Origin: Salinibacterium sp. G-O1
GTDB lineage: Bacteria; Actinomycetota; Actinomycetes; Actinomycetales; Microbacteriaceae
Length of the DNA stretch: 64,000 nucleotides
Assembly: GCF_030063305.1 (NCBI RefSeq)
Contig: NZ_JASISV010000003.1
Location: forward strand, 300,850 to 364,849
Reading direction: 5' to 3'
Within the stretch, counting starts at the first letter, position 1. Each line of letters begins with the position of its first letter. This document shows positions 28,733 through 36,240 of the stretch, in pieces. The notes under the pieces were generated by a model. The model had not been told where the DNA came from and made no database searches. It saw only the letters and a list, made by a program, of their open reading frames with translations. The position numbers and the translations under genes are program-made.

Positions 28733-28761
28733 TTTATAGCCCTCTACGGCCCGGAAATCAA
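28733..28761 (-). promoter_or_regulatory. Predicted promoter of the LAL regulator gene
   Basis: On the minus strand TTGATT (28761-28756) and TATAAA (28738-28733) are separated by exactly 17 bp. The -35 lies inside the right arm of an 11-bp inverted repeat (28675-28685 / 28756-28766). The leader to the GTG at 28546 would be about 180 nt. Confidence 0.55.
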
Positions 28762-28825
28762 GGATTCCTGTACCCCGGTCGACGTTATTGGGGTACTGTC
28801 ACCAGCCCCGCACGGCAGTCGGATG

Positions 28826-29020
28826 TTAGCGTCTTGCGACGGCCACGGTGGCCGCGATGGCGACGACAGCCGCACCCACCAGCCCCCAGAATTTCAGGGG
28901 CTTGAGGCGATAGGTGTCGGAAACCGTGAGCGCGAGATCGCTCGCCACATGCTGGAGGTTGGCGGCGGTGTCGAAGGTCAACGCGAGTGCGGTGTCGGCG
29001 ACTGATCGTGTGTTGGTCAT
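28826..29020 (-). CDS. Small membrane protein of unknown function
   Basis: The 64-residue protein begins MTNTRSVADTALALTFD and has an amphipathic N-terminal half, a single C-terminal transmembrane helix (about residues 43-61, FWGLVGAAVVAIAATVAVA) and a short RR tail. ATG 29020 has GAGGGAG seven bases upstream; the longer frame to 29290 has poor coding character. It is a tail-anchored layout with no recognised family. It lies upstream of the LAL regulator in the same direction with a 279-bp gap. Confidence 0.65.
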   Translation of the reverse strand: MTNTRSVADTALALTFDTAANLQHVASDLALTVSDTYRLKPLKFWGLVGAAVVAIAATVAVARR

Positions 29021-29100
29021 GTCATGCTCCCTCGTGAATGGTGGCGGAAGAAAATCCCGGATAGCTCTATCTTGCGACACTCTCGCGAGCGCGACGAGCT

Positions 29101-29571
29101 CTAGCAGTCCTGGTTGACTGCGACCTTGACGAAAGCCGCGGTCTGATAGACGTATTGCTCCACCCATTTGTTGATCGACATCGGTGTCGTGTCCGGCACC
29201 ATCAACAACGTGCCAGTGAAGCACCGTTCGATGACGATGCGTGCCCTGGTCACGTGGGGCACCATGGTGATGACCGTCGCACTGGTCCATCCCTGCTCCG
29301 CCGAGAGATCGCGAAGATCGCGCGCCTCGCCCTGCGTGGTGAAGGGGGACGGGCGCTTGCAGTACACCGTGAAGGTCTGAGGCTCACGGCACACGGCATA
29401 GTCATCGGGATCAGGCGTCGACACCATCAGGGAGTCGCTGATGCCCCGCTCGATGAGGGTAAGCGCGAACTCGATCCTGGACGGGTCTGGGGGGCCGATG
29501 ATGTAAATGACATCGGTCTTCTCGGGGGTGTTTACGGAGGGAACGACATAGAGCGGCAGCCCGACCGCCAC
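29101..29571 (-). CDS. YdcF/ElyC (DUF218)-like protein with unclear start
   Basis: From GTG 29571 the protein has 156 residues: a proline-rich entry (GLPLYVVPSV), a DVIYIIG strand at the place of the usual VVLGG motif, and alternating strands and helices to the C-terminus. DUF218 proteins act in envelope or peptidoglycan-precursor metabolism. The frame stays open upstream to 29637 and encodes a full transmembrane helix (ILRALKWIVFVIIAVPLAF), which the family normally has, but there is no ATG, GTG or TTG for it: only ATC 29631 and ATT 29628. The true start may therefore be non-canonical. Confidence 0.6.
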   Translation of the reverse strand: MAVGLPLYVVPSVNTPEKTDVIYIIGPPDPSRIEFALTLIERGISDSLMVSTPDPDDYAVCREPQTFTVYCKRPSPFTTQGEARDLRDLSAEQGWTSATVITMVPHVTRARIVIERCFTGTLLMVPDTTPMSINKWVEQYVYQTAAFVKVAVNQDC

Positions 29572-29650
29572 GAACGCCAGGGGAACCGCGATGATGACGA
29601 AGACGATCCACTTGAGAGCGCGAAGAATGATGCCTGCCTAGGTCAGTGGG

Positions 29651-30859
29651 TCAGCTGGGCTGAACCTGAACGGGTTCGGTGTCCGGGATGGGGCTGGCGT
29701 CCCTGCCGCGGAGGTCAGGGTGGGCCCGTCGAAACACTAGCGGAACGATGAATCCAAGCGCGGCGAAAATCGCCGCAGTCACAAACCCGCCCATCGGCCC
29801 GTTCGCGTCGATCAGGAATCCGGCGACCGCAGAACCGATCGCGGCACCGATCAGCTGCCCGGTGCCAACCCAGCCGTAGGCCTCGGCCGTGTCGCTGAAC
29901 TTCACGCTTGCTGACACGATGGCGAACATCACGGCAAGCGCGGGGGCAATGCACAGCCCGGCAATCAGCAGAGTGAGCGCCAGCGACCAGAAGTCCCAGG
30001 CGAAGAGAGCGAGCGCGCAGCCCGCGAACACGACTCCCATGCGGCGTGCAAGCGCCCACGGTCCGACGGGTACATGTCCGAAGGTGAGGCCGCCCGCGAG
30101 CGACGCCACGGCCCAAAACGCGAGAATGATGCCAGCCTGCGGGCCATCCTCGCCGAAGCGGGCGACGACGCCGGTTTCGATCGCGGCACAGGAGCCAACG
30201 AGCAGGAAGCCCACGACGGTAGCAAGCAACACTGGCGGTCGTCCCAGCACGACACCAAGCTTGCGCTTGCTGCGCGGGATGCGCACGCGCCCGACTTCGG
30301 GGCTTGAAATGAACCACGCGCCGCCACCGATCAAAAAGACCATGGCGATGACGATTCCGAGCACGGTCGAGATCTGAATCGAGACGAAGGTCACGAGCAC
30401 GGGAGCGGCGATCCAGATGATCTCCTGTGCAGAGGCATCCAGTGAGAACAGTGGAGTGAGCTGACGTGAGTTCACCATTTTGGGGTAGATGGTGCGCACC
30501 GCGGGCTGAATGGGTGGCTGGCTCAGGCCGCCGAGAAACCCGACGATCATGTAGCCCACGAGCGGCATGGCGACGAACGCGACGATCCCCATGGATATCG
30601 CTGCCGCCACCGTCGTCAGAATCAGTACCGGCCGCATTCCCCACGCGCCCATCCAGCGGCTGGTGAGCGGGCCGGCGATGGCCTGGCCGATGCTGGTGGC
30701 GGCGAGGACGAGTCCGGCCGCGGCGTAGGAATCGAAGATGTGCTCGACGTGCAGCAGGTACGCGAGCGAGAGCATCCCACCGGGAAACCGCGCGGTGAGC
30801 TGCGCCGCAATAATACGGGCCACACCGGGGGTTTTCAGGAGGTCAACGTAGCTCTTCAC
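29651..30859 (-). CDS. MFS transporter
   Basis: The 402-residue protein has about twelve transmembrane helices and begins MKSYVDLLKTPGVARII, similar to the PYLDIL.TPGA start of the other MFS protein in this window, so the two belong to one subfamily of actinobacterial exporters. Motif-like segments are GPLTSRWMGAWG after helix 2 and a central Arg/Lys-rich loop (GRVRIPRSKRKLG). The substrate is unknown. The start is GTG 30859; it is transcribed away from the ribonucleotide reductase operon and shares the 250-bp region that holds the DnaA-like and NrdR sites. Confidence 0.83.
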   Translation of the reverse strand: MKSYVDLLKTPGVARIIAAQLTARFPGGMLSLAYLLHVEHIFDSYAAAGLVLAATSIGQAIAGPLTSRWMGAWGMRPVLILTTVAAAISMGIVAFVAMPLVGYMIVGFLGGLSQPPIQPAVRTIYPKMVNSRQLTPLFSLDASAQEIIWIAAPVLVTFVSIQISTVLGIVIAMVFLIGGGAWFISSPEVGRVRIPRSKRKLGVVLGRPPVLLATVVGFLLVGSCAAIETGVVARFGEDGPQAGIILAFWAVASLAGGLTFGHVPVGPWALARRMGVVFAGCALALFAWDFWSLALTLLIAGLCIAPALAVMFAIVSASVKFSDTAEAYGWVGTGQLIGAAIGSAVAGFLIDANGPMGGFVTAAIFAALGFIVPLVFRRAHPDLRGRDASPIPDTEPVQVQPS

Positions 30860-30930
30860 AAGAGCACAAGCTTAGCGCCGAGTGAGGCGAACTCATGAGC
30901 GTATCGAGGGCCAGCCAGGTTCCCCACAGG

Positions 30931-30960
30931 CTGTGCATAAGTCCGCGAAGTTATGCACAG
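30931..30960. promoter_or_regulatory. DnaA-box-like dyad upstream of the nrd operon
   Basis: CTGTGCATAA and TTATGCACAG are perfect 10-bp inverted arms with a 10-bp spacer. Each contains an 8-of-9 match to the DnaA box TTATCCACA. Two weaker matches flank them: TTCCCCACA (30920-30928) and TGTGGATGA (30962-30970). DnaA controls nrdAB in Escherichia coli, so a link to replication is plausible. Confidence 0.5.
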
Positions 30961-30975
30961 CTGTGGATGACACGC

Positions 30976-30991
30976 CCACTAGATATGGTGT
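30976..30991. promoter_or_regulatory. NrdR box 1
   Basis: The site reads CCACTAGATATGGTGT and matches 13 of 16 positions of the NrdR consensus ACACwATATATwGTGT. NrdR represses ribonucleotide reductase genes when dATP is plentiful. Confidence 0.75.
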
Positions 30992-31007
30992 TGGCGCCAT
31001 GTCGGTG

Positions 31008-31023
31008 GCACGATATATAGTGG
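31008..31023. promoter_or_regulatory. NrdR box 2
   Basis: The site reads GCACGATATATAGTGG and matches 13 of 16 positions. Its centre is 32 bp from that of box 1, about three helical turns, the usual spacing for paired NrdR boxes. It overlaps a possible -10 (TATATA/TATAGT, 31014-31021), which fits repression. Confidence 0.75.
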
Positions 31024-31109
31024 TGAAGCCGCCGGGCCGGGGGTCGCGATAAAAAGTCGTTATTGGGGCCACGGGCTTCGGTTTTTGAGAGCATTCGAGG
31101 GAGATTTCA

Positions 31110-33551
31110 GTGGGAATTACAGTCGTAAAGCGCAGTGGCGAGCGGGAGCCATATGACGCGAACAAGATCAACCTCGCGATCGAAGCCGCGACCGTTGGCC
31201 TTGACGACAACATCACCTGGGTGACTCAGATCGCCTCGGAGCTCGAACTGACCCTGTTCGACGGCATCACCACGCAGCAACTCGACGAAGCCGTCATCCA
31301 GGTTGCACTGCAGAACGTCAAAGATGACCCTGCCTTCGATGTCGTCGCCGCGCGGCTTCTTCTCAAGACCATCTACAAGCGCGTGCTCGGCGACTACACG
31401 ACCGAGACCGAGCTCAAAGATCTCCACCAGCAGCACTTCGCCGCCAACGTGACTCGCGGTGTGGAAGAGGGCCTGCTCGACTCACGACTCGTCGACCTGT
31501 TCGACCTTGACTTCCTCTCGACGCAACTCGAGCCAGCCCATGACGAGCTGCTCAAGTACATCGGTGTCGTCACGCTCAACAACCGCTACGGCATCAAGGG
31601 CCGCAACGGTGACGCGCTCGAGGTTCCGCAGTACTTCTGGATGCGCATCGCCATGGGCCTCTCGCTCAATGAGGCAGACCCCACGCAGGCCGCGCTCGGT
31701 TTCTACAAGAAGATGTCGACCCTCGAATACCTCGCGGCAGGCTCGACGCTCGTCAACGCCGGCACCGTGTATCCCCAGCTCGCCAACTGCTTCGTCATGG
31801 AGATGCAGGACGACATGGAGCACATCGCGAAGACCACCCGCGATGTCATGTGGCTGACCAAGGGCACCGGCGGAATCGGGCTCTCGGTGACGAAACTCCG
31901 CGCCCAGGGCTCGCCTATCCGCTCGAACAACACCTCGTCGACCGGCCCCATCCCCTTCATGCACACCATCGACTCGATCCTGCGCGCGGTCAGCCGTGGC
32001 GGCAAGAAGTTCGGGGCGCTGTGCTTCTACATGGAGAACTGGCACATGGACTTCCCGGAGTTCCTCGAACTCCGCAACAACTCCGGCGACCCGTACCGCC
32101 GCACCCGCACCGCCAACACCGCCGTGTGGATCAGCGACGAGTTCATGAAGCGCGTGCAGAACGACGACGACTGGTACCTCTTCGACCCGCTCGAAGTGAC
32201 CGACCTCAACGAGCTCTACGGCAAAGCCTTCTCGGCCCGCTACAACGAGTACGTCGCCATGGCCGAGGCCGGCGAAATGCGCATGTTCAAGAAGATCACC
32301 GCTCGTGAGCAGTTCAAGTCGATCCTGATCTCTCTGCAGACCACCAGCCACCCGTGGCTGACCTGGAAAGACACGATCAACAACCGTGCCCTCAACAACA
32401 ACACGGGAACCATCCACCTCTCCAACCTCTGCACCGAGATCACCCTGCCGCAGGACGAAGACAACGTCTCGGTCTGCAACCTGGCGTCGATCAACCTGTC
32501 GCAGCACCTGGACGACGCTGGTCGACTCGACTTCAGCAAGATCGCCGAGAGCGCGCGACTGGCCGTCCGTCAGCTCGACAACCTCATCGACATCACCCGC
32601 TCGAGCGTCGCGGAGGCCGACTTCTCCAACAAGGAGAACCGTGCCGTCGGCCTCGGAGTGATGGGCTTCACCGATGTCATCGAGAAGCTCGGCATCAGCT
32701 ACGAGAGCGAAGAGGCGTACGACCTGATCGACGAGATCATGGAGCACGTCTCGTACGCCGCGATCGAGGCATCCACGGAGCTCGCGAAAGAGCGCGGCTC
32801 GTACGCGAACTTCGAGGGCAGCCGCTGGTCTGAGGGGCTCGTTCCGCTCGACTCGATCGCGCTCACCGAGGCCGACCGTGGCATGGAGATCAAGGTCAAC
32901 CGCAAGACCCGCCTCGACTGGGATGCCCTGCGAGTCAAGGTCAAGGGTGGAATGCGCAACGCGACGCTCATGGCGATCGCGCCCACCGCATCCATTGGTC
33001 TTGTCGCCGGAACCACCCCGGGTCTCGACCCGCAGTTCTCGCAGATCTTCAGCCGCTCGACCTCGAACGGAAAGTTCCTCGAGGTCAACCGCAACCTCGT
33101 GACCGACCTTCAGAAGCTCGGAATCTGGGAGTCGACCCGCGAGGCGATCCTGCGCAGCCAGGGCGACATCCAGAATGTGGCAGCGATCCCCGACCACCTT
33201 AAAGAGGTCTACAAGACCAGCTTCCAGCTGTCGCCGTACGCCTTCCTCGAGGTGGCTGCCCGCGCCCAGAAGTGGATCGACCAGGCCATTAGCCGCAACA
33301 TGTACCTCGAGACGCGTGACCTCGGAGACATGATGGACATCTACTTCGCTGCATGGGAGCGTGGCGTGAAGACGACCTACTACCTGCACATGAAGCCGCG
33401 CCACACCGCCGAGCAGTCGACGGTGAAGGTCAACAAGTCAGAAGACATCTCGACGTCGAACGCGGCGCCCGCCGCAAGCGCGGCTACCGCGTCGTCAGCC
33501 GCGCCCGCCCGCCGTGGCTTCGGTGGACTCGCACCCAAGGCAGGTGCCTGA
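31110..33551 (+). CDS. nrdA: Ribonucleoside-diphosphate reductase alpha subunit lacking the C-terminal redox tail
   Basis: The 813-residue catalytic subunit reduces ribonucleoside diphosphates to deoxy forms. An N-terminal ATP-cone (about residues 3-93, VVKRSGEREPYDANKI) gives overall allosteric control. Active-site residues are present: Cys227 (LANCFV), Asn439/Cys441/Glu443 (SNLCTE), Cys456 (VCNLASINL) and the radical-transfer Tyr pair in TTYYLHMK. The protein ends in an Ala/Ser-rich linker and GFGGLAPKAGA. It has no Cys after residue 456, so the CxxC pair that normally re-reduces the active site is absent; it is supplied by the next, overlapping ORF. GTG 31110 has GAGGGAG upstream. Confidence 0.95.
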   Translation: MGITVVKRSGEREPYDANKINLAIEAATVGLDDNITWVTQIASELELTLFDGITTQQLDEAVIQVALQNVKDDPAFDVVAARLLLKTIYKRVLGDYTTETELKDLHQQHFAANVTRGVEEGLLDSRLVDLFDLDFLSTQLEPAHDELLKYIGVVTLNNRYGIKGRNGDALEVPQYFWMRIAMGLSLNEADPTQAALGFYKKMSTLEYLAAGSTLVNAGTVYPQLANCFVMEMQDDMEHIAKTTRDVMWLTKGTGGIGLSVTKLRAQGSPIRSNNTSSTGPIPFMHTIDSILRAVSRGGKKFGALCFYMENWHMDFPEFLELRNNSGDPYRRTRTANTAVWISDEFMKRVQNDDDWYLFDPLEVTDLNELYGKAFSARYNEYVAMAEAGEMRMFKKITAREQFKSILISLQTTSHPWLTWKDTINNRALNNNTGTIHLSNLCTEITLPQDEDNVSVCNLASINLSQHLDDAGRLDFSKIAESARLAVRQLDNLIDITRSSVAEADFSNKENRAVGLGVMGFTDVIEKLGISYESEEAYDLIDEIMEHVSYAAIEASTELAKERGSYANFEGSRWSEGLVPLDSIALTEADRGMEIKVNRKTRLDWDALRVKVKGGMRNATLMAIAPTASIGLVAGTTPGLDPQFSQIFSRSTSNGKFLEVNRNLVTDLQKLGIWESTREAILRSQGDIQNVAAIPDHLKEVYKTSFQLSPYAFLEVAARAQKWIDQAISRNMYLETRDLGDMMDIYFAAWERGVKTTYYLHMKPRHTAEQSTVKVNKSEDISTSNAAPAASAATASSAAPARRGFGGLAPKAGA

Positions 33552-33709
33552 TGCGCGCTGGAGCTATGGAGATTGCGCAGCAATTGCAGCAGGCCGCAGG
33601 CCGTGCCAGCGCCGGGGCAGCTGTGCTGCCACGGACCGCCACAGCAACCGACGAATACTACGTACCGGTCGATCCGATGGACGACCTCCAATGTGAAAGC
33701 TGCCAATAA
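33551..33709 (+). CDS. Separate 52-residue CxxC tail of ribonucleotide reductase alpha
   Basis: This ORF opens with ATG overlapping the nrdA stop (TGATG) in the -1 frame and closes with TAA overlapping the nrdB start (TAATG). The product has a helical start (MEIAQQLQQAAGR), an Ala-rich linker and the end DEYYVPVDPMDDLQCESCQ with Cys48 and Cys51. That end is what the swinging redox arm of NrdA/NrdE proteins looks like, and it is exactly what the main nrdA ORF lacks. A second in-frame ATG (33566) has TGGAG close upstream and could be the main start. It is either a genuine split subunit made by translational coupling, the product of a -1 shift, or the result of a frameshift in the sequence. No slippery heptamer is visible. 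Confidence 0.75.
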   Translation: MRAGAMEIAQQLQQAAGRASAGAAVLPRTATATDEYYVPVDPMDDLQCESCQ

Positions 33710-34704
33710 TGGGAATTCTCGGAACCGGCCTGCAGGACGGCCTTCTGCTCAAACCGATCAAGTACCAGTGGGCCATGGACCTGTATGACCAGGCCGTCGC
33801 CAACACCTGGTTCCCCAACGAGATCCAGCTCGGCGAAGACATCGCCGACTTCAAGAAGATGACGGACGAAGAGCGCCACGCCGTCACCTTCCTGATGAGC
33901 TACTTCAACCCGAACGAGCTGCTCGTCAACAAGGCTCTCGCGTTCGGCGTCTACCCCTACGTCTCCGCCGCGGAGTGCTCGCTGTACCTCGCGAAGCAGA
34001 TGTGGGAAGAAGCCAACCACTGCATGAGCTTCGAATACGTGCTTGAAACCTTCCCGATCGACCGGGAGGCCGCGTACAACTCACACGTCGACATCCCCTC
34101 GATGGCGCGCAAAGAAGAGTTCGAGCTCAAGTACATCCGTCGCATGACGGAGCAGACCCTCGACATCAACTCCACCGAGGGCAAGAAAGACTTCGTGCGC
34201 AACCTCGTTGCGTACAACGTCATCCTTGAGGGGGTCTGGTTCTACTCGGGCTTCATGGTCGCCCTGAGCTTCCGCCAGCGCAACCTGCTGCGCAACTTCG
34301 GTTCGCTCATGGACTGGGTCGTGCGCGACGAGAGCCTGCACCTCAAGTTCGGAATCAACCTGATCCTGACGGTTCTCGAAGAGAACCCCGACCTGCAGAC
34401 CGAAGAGTTCGCGGCCGAGATCAAGCAGATGATCGTGGATGCCGTCGAGATGGAGGAGGAGTACAACCGCGACCTGCTGCCGAACGGCATCCTCGGCCTG
34501 AACTCCACGTACATCAACCAGTACGTGAAGTACCTGGCCGACCGCAGGCTCGAGGAGCTGGGCTTCGACGCGCACTACAACGTGTCGAACCCCGCCAAGT
34601 GGATGGCAGCAGCCAACGACACCCTGCAGCTGGTGAACTTCTTCGAGTCGACCAACACGTCGTACGAGTCGAACGCCTCGGCCACGGTGAGCGCCAAGGC
34701 CTGA
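33709..34704 (+). CDS. nrdB: Ribonucleoside-diphosphate reductase beta subunit, class Ic-like
   Basis: The 331-residue ferritin-like subunit makes the oxidant that starts catalysis. Metal ligands can be placed by spacing: Glu70 (PNELL), Glu101 and His104 (EEANH), Glu174 (LEGVW), Glu208 and His211 (DESLH). Glu70 replaces the Asp of class Ia. Phe108 stands seven residues after Glu101 where class Ia/Ib have the radical Tyr. Glu plus Phe at these sites is the signature of class Ic enzymes such as the Chlamydia trachomatis Mn/Fe protein, whose Glu89/Glu120/Phe127 spacing is identical. The C-terminus keeps the NFFESTNTSYE segment with a Tyr for radical transfer. It starts within the stop of the CxxC mini-ORF. 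Confidence 0.93.
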   Translation: MGILGTGLQDGLLLKPIKYQWAMDLYDQAVANTWFPNEIQLGEDIADFKKMTDEERHAVTFLMSYFNPNELLVNKALAFGVYPYVSAAECSLYLAKQMWEEANHCMSFEYVLETFPIDREAAYNSHVDIPSMARKEEFELKYIRRMTEQTLDINSTEGKKDFVRNLVAYNVILEGVWFYSGFMVALSFRQRNLLRNFGSLMDWVVRDESLHLKFGINLILTVLEENPDLQTEEFAAEIKQMIVDAVEMEEEYNRDLLPNGILGLNSTYINQYVKYLADRRLEELGFDAHYNVSNPAKWMAAANDTLQLVNFFESTNTSYESNASATVSAKA

Positions 34705-34712
34705 CCCGAGCT

Positions 34713-35189
34713 CTAAAGCACGTTGATCGCTGTCGCGCGCCAGCGGCTGTCGAGACCCTCAAGCCTGAGGGCGACAGCCCTGGTGCGCGCGCGGTTGTGC
34801 ACGATGACGACGGCTTCGACCGCGCCATCCCGTGGTTCGAATTGTGAGATCGACCCGATCGTGAAGTGGGGCCGGGTGGCCTTGCGGCCGGTGGCCTGAC
34901 GGGCTCGCGCGCTCAGCACGACTCGCTTCAAGAGGTGTCGATACACGTCGTCGGTGACCCAGCGTGAAATCTGTTCGAGGTCACGGGCGCCCGCGAGGAT
35001 CTCGATCACAGCGCGGGTGAGATTCTCGATCAGGGGTGACGGATCGGGAAGCGACGATGTGCTGCTGGGCTGCTGGCCGAAGAACTCGTCTGGCACGAAC
35101 CGCTGGCGCATCACGCGCAATGGCGGTGCCGTTGCTGAGGCCGACGAGGGGTCGATTGCGAGCTCATCAGGTTGTGCTGCTGCGCTCAC
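34713..35189 (-). CDS. Rv3235-family protein
   Basis: The 158-residue protein has a disordered Ala/Ser/Pro-rich N-terminal third and a compact C-terminal domain (about residues 55-158) with ENLTRAVIEILAGARDLEQISRWV and RPHFTIGSISQFEPRDGAVEAVVIV. This is the pattern of the actinobacterial Rv3235 family, usually found near secA; its function is unknown. GTG 35189 is chosen; a TTG four codons upstream (35201) is also in frame. It converges on nrdB with an 8-bp gap. Confidence 0.8.
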   Translation of the reverse strand: MSAAAQPDELAIDPSSASATAPPLRVMRQRFVPDEFFGQQPSSTSSLPDPSPLIENLTRAVIEILAGARDLEQISRWVTDDVYRHLLKRVVLSARARQATGRKATRPHFTIGSISQFEPRDGAVEAVVIVHNRARTRAVALRLEGLDSRWRATAINVL

Positions 35190-35334
35190 GCCCGGCCCCA
35201 ATCAGTCGATCTGTGGAGATGCGAATCTTTCCACCCCCATTCGGGGGTAGGCATACTAAAGCAGTAGGCAAGCCTCCGTGTCCATGACTTTTTTTCAACT
35301 GTGGATAACGTCCGCGCTGACGGCTCAGGATGGG

Positions 35335-35340
35335 TAGCGT
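35335..35340 (+). promoter_or_regulatory. -10 element (leaderless) of the hypothetical protein gene at 35348
   Basis: TAGCGT ends seven bases before ATG 35348. There is no ribosome-binding site. Confidence 0.45.
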
Positions 35341-35347
35341 CGCGCTC

Positions 35348-35947
35348 ATGCGCTGGGACAGCTTGTTCGACGACCTCGAGAGTCAACTTGAGCGCGAAAT
35401 CTCGGTCGAAGAGAGCGACGTGGACGCCGAGGAAGAGCGGTTGCGGCTCGGGAGGCTCTCCCTTCGCGACCGGCTGGTGGCGCTGCAGCATTCCGTGACG
35501 CCCGCAGCTCACGCCGCCCTTGGGCTGATCCTCGCCGACGGAAAGAGAATCACTGTGTGTCCGGTGCTGATCGGACGCGACTGGTTTTCGGCCGATGTGA
35601 TCGATGACTCCACCCAGCAACGACAGTGCATCATCCCGCTCGAGTCGGTGACGGGTGTCAGCCTGCCGCCCGCATTGGTTCGAGCGAGCCTGGCCGGCGG
35701 CGACGATGCCCGTCATCCGGATCTCTCTGCCCGACTGGGGCTCGCCTTCGTGCTGCGCGACCTGTGTCGCCGCCGCCGCGCGATCGAAATTGTGACCGCG
35801 GCAGGCTCGCTGCACGGAACCATCGACAGGGTCGGGAAGGACCATGTCGACTTGGCGATGCACGAGCCGGGCACGCCGCGACGCGCATCCGAGGTGACTG
35901 AGCTTCGCCTCATCCCGCTCGTGTCGGTGATGATGGTGAAGCTCTGA
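35348..35947 (+). CDS. Conserved hypothetical actinobacterial protein
   Basis: The 199-residue soluble protein begins with an acidic amphipathic helix (RWDSLFDDLESQLEREIS) and continues as a mixed beta-rich domain with VCPVLIGRDWFSADVID, a central RxxRAIEIVTAAGSLHGTIDRVGKDHVDL segment and RLIPLVSVMMVKL at the end. The middle resembles an Sm-like or SH3-like small barrel, but no family is recognised. ATG 35348 is chosen because of the leaderless -10; an in-frame ATG lies at 35330. It lies in the conserved run between the Rv3235-family gene and pdtaS. Confidence 0.75.
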   Translation: MRWDSLFDDLESQLEREISVEESDVDAEEERLRLGRLSLRDRLVALQHSVTPAAHAALGLILADGKRITVCPVLIGRDWFSADVIDDSTQQRQCIIPLESVTGVSLPPALVRASLAGGDDARHPDLSARLGLAFVLRDLCRRRRAIEIVTAAGSLHGTIDRVGKDHVDLAMHEPGTPRRASEVTELRLIPLVSVMMVKL

Positions 35948-35952
35948 GCCGA

Positions 35953-36234
35953 TCAGCTTTCGCTGGAGGTGCCGAACGCCACCTCGGTGAGGTTGGAGTA
36001 GTCGGCCTGATGCCAGAGATTCATGCGCCGCGTGTGCTCGTACATCGCGGCGATGTACGACTCGAGTACGGTGCGTTCGATGCGCCACTGGCCGCTCGCA
36101 CCGACCTTGATCGCCGGCAGCTCGCCCGATCGCACCAGCGCGTACGCCTGATTCGCCGAGATGTTGAGCAGTTCGGCCGTGTCACCGAGCGTCAGGAAGC
36201 GCCCGAGGTGCCCGGCAGAAGTCGCGTCATCCAT
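35953..36234 (-). CDS. Helix-turn-helix excisionase-family (BldC/AlbA-like) DNA-binding protein
   Basis: The 93-residue protein has a MerR/excisionase-type winged helix: LTLGDTAELLNISANQAYALVRSGELPAIKVGASGQWRIE (residues about 14-53), followed by a C-terminal helical extension (YIAAMYEHTRR). Proteins of this kind are small developmental or housekeeping regulators in actinobacteria. ATG 36234 has CATACT six bases upstream and no Shine-Dalgarno sequence. It diverges from the SAF-domain gene. Confidence 0.85.
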   Translation of the reverse strand: MDDATSAGHLGRFLTLGDTAELLNISANQAYALVRSGELPAIKVGASGQWRIERTVLESYIAAMYEHTRRMNLWHQADYSNLTEVAFGTSSES

Positions 36235-36240
36235 TCGTCG

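Noticed and set aside
31482..33404. 640-codon open frame antisense to nrdA
   Set aside because: It is a high-GC shadow of nrdA in the opposite strand: composition is His/Arg/Val/Asp-rich without domains, and the nrdA frame has all catalytic motifs.
33500..33560. Programmed -1 frameshift site joining nrdA to the CxxC ORF
   Set aside because: No X-XXY-YYZ slippery heptamer or clear downstream stimulator was seen near the junction; the TGATG restart is a simpler explanation, though recoding cannot be excluded.
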